Shown piece by piece: positions 1-13,700 of a DNA stretch of 64,000 nucleotides (within the stretch, counting starts at the first letter, position 1; each line of letters opens with the position of its first letter). The stretch spans positions 24,466,488 through 24,530,487 of the forward strand of contig OZ024871.1 of the NCBI GenBank assembly GCA_964017185.1, read 5' to 3'. The DNA comes from Rugalucina vietnamica. Lineage: Eukaryota; Mollusca; Bivalvia; Lucinida; Lucinidae. A program made the position numbers and the translations under genes. The notes beneath the pieces were generated by a model. The model did no database searches, was not told the DNA's origin, and was given only the letters and a program-made list of their open reading frames with translations.

Positions 1-9
1 TGTAACACT

Positions 10-440
10 GGATACGTGAATCACGCAGTGATTTTTTTCACCATTTTGGGAACGGTACCAGTACCGGTTCAAATGGGAAAAATAGCCAAATTTTACCATC
101 AATTGGGAAAATCAGCGACATTTATATTAAAGCCAGTAAAAATGGTAACATATCATCATATGTGTTATTGTGATTTGTTTTCTAAAAGTAAACAACATAT
201 GGCTGGGATGCATGAAAGTTAGCATTATTCATTTTCATAAGTATCGGATTGATTAATTGATGCTTTTGACAGTACATATATAAATTTTGGTTGCAGATAT
301 GAGCCTGAGAGGGAATTTTTCTCAAATTGGGAATTTTGAACCATGCATTTGGGAAAAAAAGATACTTTTTGCCATTGGGAATGACTCCTAAAACCGGAGT
401 CGGTTTTATAGCGAAAAAAATCACTGTGACACGTATCACT
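10..440. mobile_element. Short element with ~28-bp imperfect terminal inverted repeats
   Basis: The left end (GATACGTG...CAGTGATTTTTTTC, to about 39) is the inverse complement, with mismatches, of the right end (GAAAAAAATCACTGTGACACG..., 413-440). No coding potential; the small frames on either strand are unsupported. The target duplication is unclear because the element abuts the window edge. Confidence 0.5.
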
Positions 441-1290
441 CCAGATGCCGCCTTGCAAATATTTTCTCAGAATTTTTTTGTCTAAAGTGTTTAAGTATCA
501 TATTTTCTCATATTTGAAACCAGTTTGATCCAATTTTTTTGTTTGTACTTTGTGTTTAGACCATATTTTACTGCTATTTATGGCACAAAGCAAAATTACA
601 AAATGGCTACCAGTTGGCTGTAAAAAATAAGAAAAATAGTCAAATTAAAGGGCAAATTAAGCATATTTGTGGTAAACTTGTTAGATTGAATTTTAATAAA
701 GAAGAAAACTTCAGTTTATCATACTACCATCACAAGCCAGTTCCAAAAAATCCAAAATGATTTTGTTACATTGTAGTGCATGGACACCTTCTCTATGTAC
801 TGTAGCATGAGCACGTGTCGCATTTCAATGTGCAACTGATGCAAGAATTAATAAATGCATCTTACAGCAAAATTCTCATTAATGATTTTCTGTGTATTGG
901 TGAAATTTTTTCGCAGTCTTCAATGGAGAAAAATGTAAAATTCGTACGAAATGACGTAAAATCTATGTAGCTTTCTTAGGTTCAAAAAGGTGCGACATAA
1001 GAGTGTCTATTCTCGTTCCGCTTGTGTCGCAAAGCAACGTCGCACATAACGCTGCATAATGACGTTTTACAACACCCTGACCTTAAGCTGACCAGTTTAT
1101 GAAGAGAAACACATTCAGAATACCATTAGATTTTCTACATGTTTGATGCGACTAAGTTAATGTTCTTGAATATTTTGATAACGGCATAATTTTGCATGAT
1201 ATAGTTAGTTTTGAGGCCATATTTAAAATTATTTCTGTTTGCCCTCTCCCTACCCTGTCTAGAAAAGTTGGGTAGGTAGGTAGTTTTCAA
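441..1290. other. Non-coding, nothing recognised
   Basis: AT-rich sequence upstream of the first coding exon. The non-coding first exon and promoter of the LITAF-like gene could be here or further upstream, but no TATA box or CpG-rich segment stands out. Confidence 0.5.
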
Positions 1291-1294
1291 GATT

Positions 1295-1460
1295 ATTTCA
1301 GCTCATATGAGACGGGCCAAACAGTAGGTGGGGTGAAAATTAGAGAGCCCCGAGAAAAACCACCTGGCACACCAGCAAGCAGAACTTGGCTTGTCTCACA
1401 TGTGGCCAGAGCGGGGCTCAAACCCACGCCAGACACAGCGGTGATTGTCTTCTTTGCTCT
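1295..1460 (-). repeat. tRNA-derived SINE fragment
   Basis: On the minus strand the segment carries a B-box-like GTGGGTTTGAGCCCC (inverse complement around 1412-1426), followed by a GTTTTTCTCGGGGCTCTC stretch and a CACCCCACCTAC stretch. This resembles invertebrate tRNA-derived SINEs; no intact cloverleaf is present, so it is not a tRNA gene. Confidence 0.45.
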
Positions 1461-1701
1461 CATGTTTGGAAAAGCACTCATTTATAAGTTTTGGTTGCTC
1501 TTACTAACATATTTCATGAAATTGTTGACGACAAAATCTAGCCCAATTTTGCATCTGGAAATTTAAAAGAAAGTATTTAAAAATTTAAAGTATTGGCTTT
1601 TGTAAAAGAAAAAAACTACCTCTGAGAATGTTCAGCTGTGAAAAAATCAGTATATTGCATGGGTGTGTTTTTAATGTTTTTGTTTGAAATATTTTTCAGA
1701 T

Positions 1702-1744
1702 ATGAGTGATAACGCACCACCACCATACCCAGGGGAGAAAGGAA
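1702..1744 (+). CDS. LITAF: LITAF-like gene A, coding exon 1 (start codon, PPxY motif)
   Basis: Encodes MSDNAPPPYPGEKG and the first base of the next codon. The ATG follows an acceptor (ATTTTTCAG ending at 1699) by two bases and the exon ends at a consensus donor GTAAGT at 1745-1750, leaving phase 1. PPPY (residues 6-9) fits the PPxY class that binds WW domains of NEDD4-family ligases in LITAF relatives; the role here is inferred. The transcription start and 5' untranslated exon were not found. Confidence 0.88.
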
Positions 1745-4700
1745 GTAAGTATGCCCACCGGCAAAAGTTTAGTTAGTGAAAATACATGTAAAATACCATT
1801 GGGACTGTTTAAATCGCTATAGCCTCAAAACCCTTTGATAGTTTGGGATTAAAATTACCAGTCATAAAACTATGAATAAAACCTAACATTTCCTACAAAT
1901 CTCTCGTGGTTTTGCCAGAGCGCATACATCGATTTTCGTTCTTATTTTAAATGAAAGGGAGGTAATCTCAAAATAATGAACGTTTGACTTGTTATTTCTC
2001 AAGACTGTGGATGAATTTCAAAAAGATTTTTTTGGATTTTTTGTCACTGGCATCAACCTCTGTCAGAAAGGTCTATTAAAGCGCTGATTTTATCATTTAT
2101 CGGATAATTACAAAAATGATGTTTTACGTAAAAGGCCAATAACTCTGTCGAAATTGACAACTGTGGAGTTTCTTTTCAAAATAATAAAGAAACTGACTTT
2201 GCAAATTTAACAAAGGGGGACATCTCAGGGAAGCAGCACGGTATGATAGTATTCGGGCTTGTCAAAGTTACTGACTAAACTCTTTCCTCTGAGTATAGTC
2301 AAGAACTCTAGGTAAGGGAAGTATTCAGTGATACATGTAACCTGAAGATTTTCTTTCTTCAGATCTTCATAAAAATCTATGTTGTGGGTTCTCAACAGAA
2401 TCAGGTGATTCTGAAAACAAAGACGCAGATCAGCTTCACGGTTACCTTCGCGGTAACCGCGAAGCTGATCAGTGCCTTTGTTTTTGCTACACGGATAGTA
2501 CAATTACTCCACTTTCTAAATCCAAAATTTCAAGCTTCTAGCCAGCTTCTGTGACTATACAGCCCGATTTGTGTCGGACCTGCTCAGAAACCACATTGTT
2601 GGTTTTCCCACGAGGCGGCTCAAATATTGTATATTGTCATGTAGGTTTTCTGGTATTTCGAAATGCACATTACAATTTCCCCCAGTTATTGATCATGGTC
2701 ATGTGAGTTTGATCACAAGAAAAATGTATTATCACTGTGATCAAACATTTCACACAAACCACCTTGCTTGGTTACAGAGGCATGAGATTTATATATTGTT
2801 TGATTTCATGTATATCTGACAAGTTATATGATATTAGGGCAAACAATTGTCTTTTTGTATCGGTTCCGTAGTATGATAAAGCAGGTTCTCTGATGAGGTG
2901 GCTGTCATGTGGTCTATCAATAATAGAACCATTTATTCACTGAAAAAATGCCCATTGATAGAATAGGCACTAGTAGGCAGGACCTGCTTTAGCCTGAAGA
3001 GCACAGGGCATTGATGTGCTTTCAGCATGTGTTGATGTTGAATGTATAGCTTTGCTCAGGCTGTTCTGTCACATTGTCTCCTTATGACTAAGTCTATCAA
3101 TATACAGTATTAAACTAGAAGTGTAAGTTCCTAAAAATGTAATTTCAAAATACTTCAGTTACGCCTCGTCTATCATTGTGTACTTTAATGAATAAAATAT
3201 TGAACAATTGAGCTGTATGTAATTTATATAAGGAAAGAAAACCTGTTCTATTATAAGGTTTACATGTATATATAAAGTTCATATTCTGTGTACATTTGCA
3301 CAACAAGTGTATGTGTCAGCGGGTTTACAGTATATATTTTATTATGGTATCTGTATTTGCAAATAGTCTTAATAATTTAAAATTGGTTTCTAAACTTATT
3401 CGTTAACGAGCAGAGCAGATTTGTCGGTAAATCATTTTCTCTTGGCATGATTTGAATGTAAACAAACTTAGTAGACCACAAATTAGACACTGCTAGGCGC
3501 AACCAAGTCACATGACCAGTTCAGACCACAGATAAAATATTGATAACGTAGGTGTTTTAAAATTTTTAATGGTCTATTTATAGTGAGAAATAAATGTAAA
3601 CAAATGCTGGCTGTTTGCCTTGTGGCAGGTAGCATTACCTTATTTATGCTAATAAATACCCACTGAGGGCATTCAAGATGTGCACATTTGTTGGGTTTCA
3701 GGTTTTTACTGGTTTTACTTTAGCATGAATACTTCAGCAGCTGGTACACCACCATTTAAGATGCAGGTTTTTCCCATAGAATTCTAATAGGGGACCAATG
3801 TCCCTCTACTTTTCTAAGGGGCATTTTGACAATATTGTTTGGAATTTAGGGGACATTTCCTACAGGAAACTGAAATATTTGAGAAGTTTTGGGGACATCA
3901 CTGTCCCCTCTCTAGACAGTTTTTGGGGTCAAACGGGGTTAAAATGCACATTTTTGTGTGCCAGTAAACACCCTGAAGATGGCCATGCTCAATATATAAA
4001 ACAGTTAGGTTTCACAGTTCACCTAGAAATTTTTCAAGACCTGTGTCTTATAGCAGTATTGATTACAAATGACCTTATATCACAACTATGGCACTTTTGC
4101 TGTAAAAGTATAAAGGAAACACCCTTTGGTGATATTAAATTGTATTGATAGCACAAAATTTGAACATGACTCAAAAGAAATCTGGTAGGACTCAACTGAT
4201 TTTAAAATGAAATGGTATAGGCCAGGAGTATAGCTGGGCGAAAAAACAGAGTATGCACAATGTAAATATGTGGCTGTTGGTACTGCCTATTTGGTGTAGA
4301 AAAACTGTTTAGGGTGGTTAAACGTCTCAAGAATTGTGGTTCAATACTATGGCTTTTGTGAAAACCCTTTTTTTCTGACGCACAGCTGGTACACATGTAC
4401 ATGTACGTATATGGGTACACGTAGCTACGCCCCTGTAGGTCATTCATTTCTGTACAAAGTTATTTATTGATTCCAATTCAGTCTCTGCTCCTGATTATAC
4501 ATGAGCCACAACACAAGAAAAACTGTCTTTTGGGTGCTGACCAGGCCTAACACAGACCAGCCTGAAAGGCTAGGAGCTTGAAATTTCAGATTTAAGAAGA
4601 TTAATTGTACTAATACTACTATCCGTGTAGCAAAAACGAAGGCGCTGATCAGCTGTGCAGTTTTTGCATAGGCAAAAATCTGGTTTTCTCGTGACCAAGC

Positions 4701-7700
4701 TCACATGTAACACAGCAGCAACTGGTTGCTGTGCAAGTAACCAGCTATCAACCCCCATACAATTGCCTTAGATGAAAACCAAAACATTCTCAAGTCAAAC
4801 TTTATGTTGGACAGCCGGAAAAAGTGATGAAATGAAAAGTTTATTGTCATCTCCATTTAAGGTGCATTATCCACATTACCAACAAAAGCAACGTCATCTT
4901 GCCACTCAGTCATCTTGCTACACATTTCGTATGACCTTAGTTGTTGATTATGGGATAGTTGATCCCAAATCAACCAACCAAAATATGTGCTTATTTGATT
5001 TATAACATTGAAATGAAGCTTATTTCATTTATAACATTGCAATGAAGCTGTAATATATGATCAGCCTTATGAACTGCACAGTTGATCAGGGCCTTTTTGA
5101 TAGTCTAATCTTTTTTCCTCTTAAATCCATAATTTTAAGCTTCTAACCCTCTTCTGTGAATGCACAGACCAGTTAGTGTCAGACCAGGTTGGAGACCTTG
5201 AAGAGCAGTTTTCTCACGTCACATCTCATATTTTTTTTTACTATATTTCCAGATCCTGCCTACCCCCCACCAGGTCAAGGTAAGACTACATGTATCTTTC
5301 TCAGAAGTTATAAGCAAACAGAATATCAGTGGGATATGTTCATTATGATGCGGATTCTCAGCTTGCATTGGGCTCAAAATGATGCTTCATTTTCAAGTTA
5401 GAGGGACACGTTATATCATTCTCCATTTCAAATAAAATGAGTAAAAACACTGCTTGTACCTATTACATAGAGGATCTTACATGAGTGGTCATTTCATATG
5501 AAATTTATTAAACGAGCCTTTGGCGAGTTTAATAAATTTCATATGAAATGACCACTCGTGTAAGATTCGTTTTATCATATGACTTCTAAAATATGTTTTT
5601 ATCGCTTTTAAAGTGGACATATTTCCAATGAAAATTTACATTGTTGTTATAGACGTCGTCAATGACGTTATGTATTCCCGCAAAAGTGTTAATTACACGT
5701 GTGGTCATACGATTTTTATGACATGACGTTATCCACTGGAAAACAGCGGCGTCATATGATAAAGTCATTTCTGGCATGTATTTATTTTGGTAGCTTGGCC
5801 AGTTTACTTTAAAATTGGTTGCAGAATACACCTTGTGTACACATGTTACATGTTGTATTTGGTTGTGGCTAGAATGCTTCCATTAAGGCATTATGCATAT
5901 GACACATGATCAGGGCCTTTGTCTGTGCTTTATAAATAGCACAACTCTTCTTAAATGCAAAACTAGTTTGCTAGTGATGAAGGTCATATGCTTTCATATT
6001 GTTTGCTTTCATATGAGCCTTATCATGAGAAAACTGGATATTGGCATAGGTACTGAACAGCTGATTAGTATCTTTGTTTTGCTTCAGGGATAGTACAATT
6101 CCTCTTTTCTTAAATCTCAAATCTTAATTTTCAAAATTCTAGCCATTGTCTCCGATTGTACAGTCCAGTTTGAGCCAGACCTGTCAAAACCCTGAAGACC
6201 AGTTTTCTCATGACACATCTCATATGCTTTCATTTCATCTCATATGCTTTCATTTCATATCATATGCTTTCATTTCATATCATATGCTTTCGTTATTTTC
6301 CACCAGGAAGCCAGTTTCAGCCACCACCCCAGCCTTACCAGCCAGGAGCTCCAGGTACGATAGTTTGACTTTGCAACCAGTACAGGTCTTGAGGTTATAA
6401 AACTTTTTCATGCTCAATTCAACTGAGACTGTTAAAATGTTCAACAATTGTTGGCATATTAACGGTAAGTTGCAAGATCAATGAGGTTAACCTGTTAAGT
6501 GTATTATATTATTTTAACATTTGCAAGCATTTTACATGCTCAACTTAGAAAAGCATAAATAAAGTCTTTATTGTAATCAGACTTGATGAACAAGATGTTT
6601 AACAGATCCTTCATGTACATGCTTGAAAGGAGACCAGTTATAAATTCTTGCTCTAATTATTCAAAGTAGTTACCATGTATATGTGCTTATGCTGCTTAGT
6701 TGAGTCTAGCATTAGAAATGTTTTATAATCTCTGTGGGTCTGGAAAACTCCTAGCTCAGCCAGATCCCAGTCTTCACTGGATAGAAATACTAAGCTGATA
6801 TTTGGGACTTTAAGCTGAGTCAGTTGAAGTTCTGAAGTACATGCAGTTAACAATTAAAGAATTTACATTTCCCCATACTTGCCTCCATTGCTAGTACTTG
6901 CTGTTACCAGTACTTTAGTTATAACAGTTCTAGTTTAGTTTAGTTAAAGTGGTTTGTAATTTTAGTGTCCTCTGTCCAACATTCACAGATGGGCATAGCA
7001 GGTTTAGGCCGCTTTTAAGCATTGATAAGCCGTTGGTTCTCCAAAGCCAAGTATATATGAAAATTATGACTGAAAAAGCTACGAATTGAGTACATTTGTA
7101 CATATTTAAAATATATGGAAAAGTTGACACCTCCAAAATATTATTAAGTATGCTGGAGAACCAATTTTAGAACCACATTTTATGCAAAAAGCGATATATA
7201 GACATACAAATGAACAGCAATGCAAATATTGATGTAAATGCTATCAATTGAAATATCATTGTCATGACAACCATTGTAAGCCATCTAATTAGAACATGAG
7301 AAAAGGAAAAGTGATATGTCCATGTACATGTCAGAAAGTAGTAACACATTTTGTAAAAGGGAGGTTCTTTTTCTCTGAAATCTGATTTTGTTATTTCTCT
7401 TGTTAGAATTATTGACTAGATGGTTGCTTGTGTCATTAAATTGGTAGTATTTGATATCAAGAAGACTCATTATGACACGAACATGATGCTAGTATCCATA
7501 AAGTTCTGTCAAGTAGGCAACCCTGCTGACCAATAATTGATTCCTGGAGTGTACCATTTTCTGAATGAACTTGTGCTTGTGAAATGATAGTAATTTTATA
7601 TGAATGAAGGTTTGAATGAGATTTCTGACACCTTGCACATATAGTAATCACTATTTTAGTTACATTCTAAGATATCAAGTTATTGTGTGCTGAAACAAAA

Positions 7701-10700
7701 ATAGTAGACTTTTACAACCTGACGAAAGTACGTATATAAAGCTACAGAGCAGCACACACTATGCAGGGTCTTTGTTGTTTTCTCAACGTTCACAGGCTTT
7801 CCTGCTTTTGTAGAAAATATGAAAAGTCTTTATTATTCTTGATTTTTTGCATACTACTATACTGCTCTTTTTCTATCTCTTACTGCATATTGTCATGTTG
7901 AAATTTAATAGCCCATGTCAATAGTCATAATTCTGGAACATTGTCAAGCGTGTTGCTACCATATGAGCTTCTGGGTGAGAAAACCAACAATTCGCGTGTC
8001 CTTCTAGGTCTGACACAAGCCAGGCTGTTAACAGCCACAGAAATTTATCAGAGATTTAGAAAGAAGAGGAAGCTTACTATCTATGGAGCAAAAACAAAGG
8101 CTCTGTTCAGCTGCATATTCAGATTATTGAAAGCTCATTAGCTCATTAAATCAAACTTGAAATGTTTCTAGATTGTCATACTTCAATAGTCTTTCATAGC
8201 TTTTATGTGAAAAAAAGCTTAGTGATTAAGTTACAAGTAAATGTGCGCATGTAGTGCATACTGTAAATGTATTTTGTTATTATAAGTATAGCTTCCATCA
8301 ATTCACTGTTTCACTGTCCATATTTCTAATTCTTCTCTGGCTTGTTATATGTTATATAGCCTACCCTCAACAGCCCGGGTATCCAGGTAATGTCTGTGAT
8401 TTGTCCCGTATTTAGAATAGAACAGTTTAACCTCAAATTGGTTTCCTCACTTCTGCATTCCAGATTGATGGCAATCTAAAATGCTCAAAAATTGACATTG
8501 TACTAGAAACGCTTTGATGATAAATGTAGATGCAATTATCAAAAACACATGTACATGTAATTGTCCTTTAACAGTATGTGGAATATGAAAACTGTACTTT
8601 GTGGTTTTCAATGCATTGTTTTATGTAAAAAGATACTTTTGACACTGATCAAAGTGCACATACATTTAGTTTCCATTGTACAACTTGTTAGTTTCCATTG
8701 TACAACATGTACATCATGTGCTGATCAACATATAGATACACATGTATTCCTCAATGGTAAAGATACTAATGAACAAAAATTATATCACTACTACAAAAGA
8801 ATAACCTATCCATCCTGAAGTAGGAAACCAGTTTGTGTAGTTAAAGTTCCAGTTAATTGATGTTGTGTTTTTGGTAAAGAGGCAACATAATTTCTAACTA
8901 TTTCTCCCACAAGCATATTGATACTTGTAGATGGAAAGTTGGCAATCAAAATTATATCTAAGTTAGTGTTTTGTGACTTAATGGATCAGTGTAATAACTG
9001 CTTCATTGTGACTTAATGGAGTAGTGTAACAACTGCTTCATGCCTAACTGGCGTTGAATTTTGGTACTTTTTAACCCCTTCAAAGGCTGCACTTCCATCT
9101 GATCATAGTTTTGTTCTAAATGAATTCTTTGAAAAAATCTGTCTGGCTTATGCTTGGTGTTGGATGTGTATATTAGGTACATGTACTTCAAACAATGAAA
9201 GTTCTACAAATGGATGGAAAAGAAAAAAAAAATGTTGAGAATTAAGTGGACCAAGTCTTATTTGTCTGACATCATTTGTTTGCCTCTTTATCAGCTATTC
9301 AGTTTGAAGTATTCACACCACCAGTCTCTAAAGCATGTCCTTCCCTCTAATACACAACAGGCCTGCCTTGATTTTCACCCAATCGACTTTAATATTTGTC
9401 TCGAAGTTCATGAAGAATGGTATATCCATCTTCAATTTCCATGAAAAACACTATTATGTGGCTAGACTGGCATGTAGCAAACAGTGAATCCCACCCCAAT
9501 TACCAGTAAAATCAGATGAGAATGAGCCCAGCATGATTGCTAAATTCACCTTAAAGTGTTCAAGATTATTGCATGTCTATGAAAAGTTGAAAACAGTAAA
9601 CATATGAAAAAAGTTTTAACATTTTGGTGGTGCACCATAGGTAAACTTTTACAAGGAAATCCAAAACACAGCTTTCACTGCATGTGTTTGAAGGCATGTC
9701 AGCACCAATGTTCATTCACATTCAATGTTGAATCTTGTTTCAGCTTCTATTTGAGATTGTTAGCAGGAATATGGGGCTCTCCTGGAAGGGTGAGCCACCT
9801 CGTGGGAAAACCAACAATGTGGTTTCCGAACAGGTCCGACACAAACCGGCCTGTACAAGCACAGGAAAGAGCTAGAAGCTTGAAATTTCGGATTTAAGTA
9901 GAGGAGGAATTGTACTATCCGAGTAGCGAAAACAAAGGCGCTGATCAGCTTCGCGGTTACCGCGAAGCTGATCTGCGCCTTTGTTTTCGCCTATGCAGAT
10001 TGTTGGTTTTCCCACTAGGTGGCTCATGGTTATTAATATGACTGACATAGGAAGTTTATTCCTAGTGTCTTCATATCCCATCACGATAAAACGTCAGTGA
10101 AATGTATACCCCCTTAAACCACAGTTTTATGTAGTAAAACTGGGGTATGCAGGGGTTTACCTATTTTCCTTATTCTTGGTCCAAAATGACTTCAGCGAGG
10201 CGGTTCTAGCGTGTACCCACAATGTTTTGAGCAAAAATATTAAAAATATCAAAAAGTTTCCGCTGAAATATTCAATTTTTACAGCTGAAAGAAATCTCTG
10301 TATATTGCATGGGCAAGTTTTCATAATGCAATAATGTTTTTGAGATGTTTTATGTGTGATTGTGCAAATATTTTTCTGACATGTCCTTGAGGGCCCCATA
10401 TGTTACTCCTGTTAAAATTATTTTGTTGCTGAACTCTTGATCAGAAAGCTCATACATAGATATGAGCTTTGAGTATAGACAGGCGTTTTTGACTGTCAGT
10501 AGTCATTGCCATTATTTTCAAAGTACACTTTCCATAAGTTCTGAGGTTGATTGTTTCTACATTTCAGTATAAATTTATAATATTTATGTAGCTACTCTGA
10601 AAAGGTGGATGATAGAGTAATGATCTTGTTCAAGTCTCTTATTAACTGTAGTTGCTACATTGTATAAAAAAGTGAAAGAATGATCAAAGAGTATTTAGTA

Positions 10701-13700
10701 ACCGGACTAGGAAATTATTCTTATTATGTGATAACAGATTTAGGTGGCATAAATATATTGATGCTGTGGAGTTAATTTTAAGTTTGGAGGAATTGTATGG
10801 CAGGTTTTGATGATTAAGTGCAGAAACATTTGAAAAACTAAATAAGCTTATGTACCCGTCGTTTCTGATGAGACATATTTTAAGAGATGAGACATATTTT
10901 AAGATCATTCAAATATTCAGAGCTTTGTCGTCAAGCTCATTGCCATGAAAGGGTGTTTGAAATTTTACATTTCTGGAATTACATACATACAAATAAATTG
11001 AACTATTACCAAACTAGATCCAGAAGAAGCCACTCATTATCGTTGGCTCCTCAAGTGCTGCTTGTCATTACTTATTAACTTTTAAATGCTTGTGTTTTAA
11101 AGCCCAGTACAACGCTCCTCCGGGCCAAGTTGGTACAACCGTGGTTGTGTCCCAGCCTGCTTATGCTGTGGTCCAACATTTCCGCGAGACACCAATCCGC
11201 CTGAAGTGTCAGTACTGTCAAGCTGACGTCGTCACGGCGACCTACTACGAGACTGGCACTCTCACTTGGATTGCTTGTTTCGTGATTGCGATTGTGGGGT
11301 AAGTTATAGGTATATAAGCAGACAAGAGTCAAACTTGGTACACACCTGCAACTAGATACCTCAGCTAGAAAAAAAATAGATGTTATTAAATGTGTGGAAA
11401 AGAAGCACCTTTCACATTTTCACATGTACTCATCTCTACATATTCTCTTATAGTTTGCTATCATCCTATTTCTATATTACATGCTTGGCACTTTTTGCTT
11501 TCAGATTTCTCCAATTAAATTATCATTTTAAGGTCTAAAGTAAATTGAAAACTAACTGTTTTGAGTTTTCAAGTAGTCTGTCACTGGATTTTAATTTTCG
11601 CTTTGTGCGTGCTTTCAGATATTTAAAGGTGCTACTCCAGCTTCTTCCTCCTTTTGCACCATTTTTGGAATGCTGCTATTCTCTTAATTTAAATTATCAA
11701 ATGACTGGTTACAACAACAACAACAACAACAAGTGGTGACAACCTGAATTTACCAAGTTATTGTCATTGGTTAACTTTTTTCATCTTTTATAGTATTATA
11801 TGTTATTTAACTCAACATGGAAAAAAGTTGCCTGATAAATCAAATTAAAACTGAGATCCTTGAAGAGCAGTGAACATATTAATGAGAAAGGGGATGGGCC
11901 ATACCTTGTTTTTCTTAGTTTGTTTAGTAAATTGATCCAGTATTACTTGAGAACTCATTTCACGTTAGCCATCTTAGATCTAGCAAAGGCTGAGCAGTCG
12001 GTCCCATTGGAGCACTGGCCTCAAGCATGCATGATATCATTGATATTAGGGGCCATTTACATTTGATAAATCCAATTAAAATTGCCCACCCATGGCTGTG
12101 AAAATAGTGACTTGGAATGTATATATCTAAAGTGTACCCATCCAAGTTTGACTCTTATATTTGATGCAATAGATGATCAGCTTGCAGTGATCTCATTTCA
12201 ACATGGATATATGCTAGTGTGCTTGGTTTGTTTGTGAATACATGCTCTTGCACGGCTAACAAACCTTTAAATGCGTAACCGCCGGTTAAGAAAGAAAATC
12301 CGATTCACGCCCTTCCGGTTCCGCATATGAAGACCAAGAAAAGGTAATCAAAACATACACTACTAGGATCGATTGATGATTATATTTTAGTACAGAAATA
12401 TATCGATTATCTATGAATGCTATTTTGTCACTTATTTACTATTGTAACTCAGCACCAAAGTAGCTCGCTAAATAATTTGATGGTCTTTAAGTTATTTATT
12501 CCCTTCTTCGAACCTGGTGTAACAACAAGGCCAAAGTCGGCGAAATACAACTAAAAATTGGACAATTTGCTGGTAAATATCAAATTTTAGTGATTGTTCC
12601 ACGACAAATTTACAGATATGTATTAACTAAATTGCATCTGATGTCTGTGCCAGTATTTCGTTGTGTTAGTGCCCGTCATTATCGATTTGAAGGGAAGGAA
12701 AAGATGGGTACGCATTTAATCATTAAAATATGAAGGATATATTTCAAGATACGTTTGAAAACCACAACCTGTTCAAGTTATGGTATTTATTTCCCTGTAA
12801 AGCGTTTTGAAAGACATAAAACCAAGAAAAAACAAATTAAAGTATACTTATAATACAGAATGCTGTAAAATCGTCTTCATGAACAGGAATATCATGCATG
12901 TGAACTATTGTATTACATGTATTTCATAGACAGTTTGTATTACTTTATATCAAACATTTTCACTGCAAATATCACAAACACACCAAATTTGAGTAAGCAA
13001 CTATTAAGAAAGGACGAGAGAAGGTGACAATAATCTTCAGCGTAAAACAATTAACAAAAACAAAAACTTTAATACATGTGTTCTATATTGACTATATTGC
13101 TATCATTCTAATGATTAAATTCGTAACCGAAATGTTGACACAGCTTTTAACCACATATGCATAGAATGCATTGGCCAGAGGCAACGAAACTGTCACCAGA
13201 CCTCACACAATGTTAAAATCATCTGCGCACTGTATTGCTTTCCGTTAATATGGACGTAATGAGCGGAAATCTAAAAATATCCCTGCGACTGACCCACATT
13301 TTCGTCGTGTACAATGCAATCCCAACATGTGTTTTGGGGTAGGGAATAAAAATCATGATTATAAAGAAAAATTTCTGGAAATTCTTTGGTGTCCAAATGT
13401 AGCAATGTCTAACTAATAAAATAGCATTGAGAGAATTTATAATATTTGTCTTCGAATCGAAATATTTTACTCGGAAACACGAGCTGCAAAAGTTTGTTTA
13501 CCTTTTGTTGGTCATCTGATGCGAAACCGGAAGGACATGAATCGGATTTCTTTTCTTAACCGCGGTTACGTATTTAAAGGTTTGTTAGCCGTGTCTTGGC
13601 TCACCTGAACTGAAGGCTTAATGGGGAAAATGTGGGAATTAATTATTTACTGACCACACATTAATATTTTTGCAACCATTTAGGCAGTTTGGTAATTTAA

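Noticed and set aside
5474-5566. miRNA precursor
   Set aside because: The stem is nearly perfect over ~40 bp and flanked by another inverted pair, more like a fold-back transposon; a miRNA call would need small-RNA reads.
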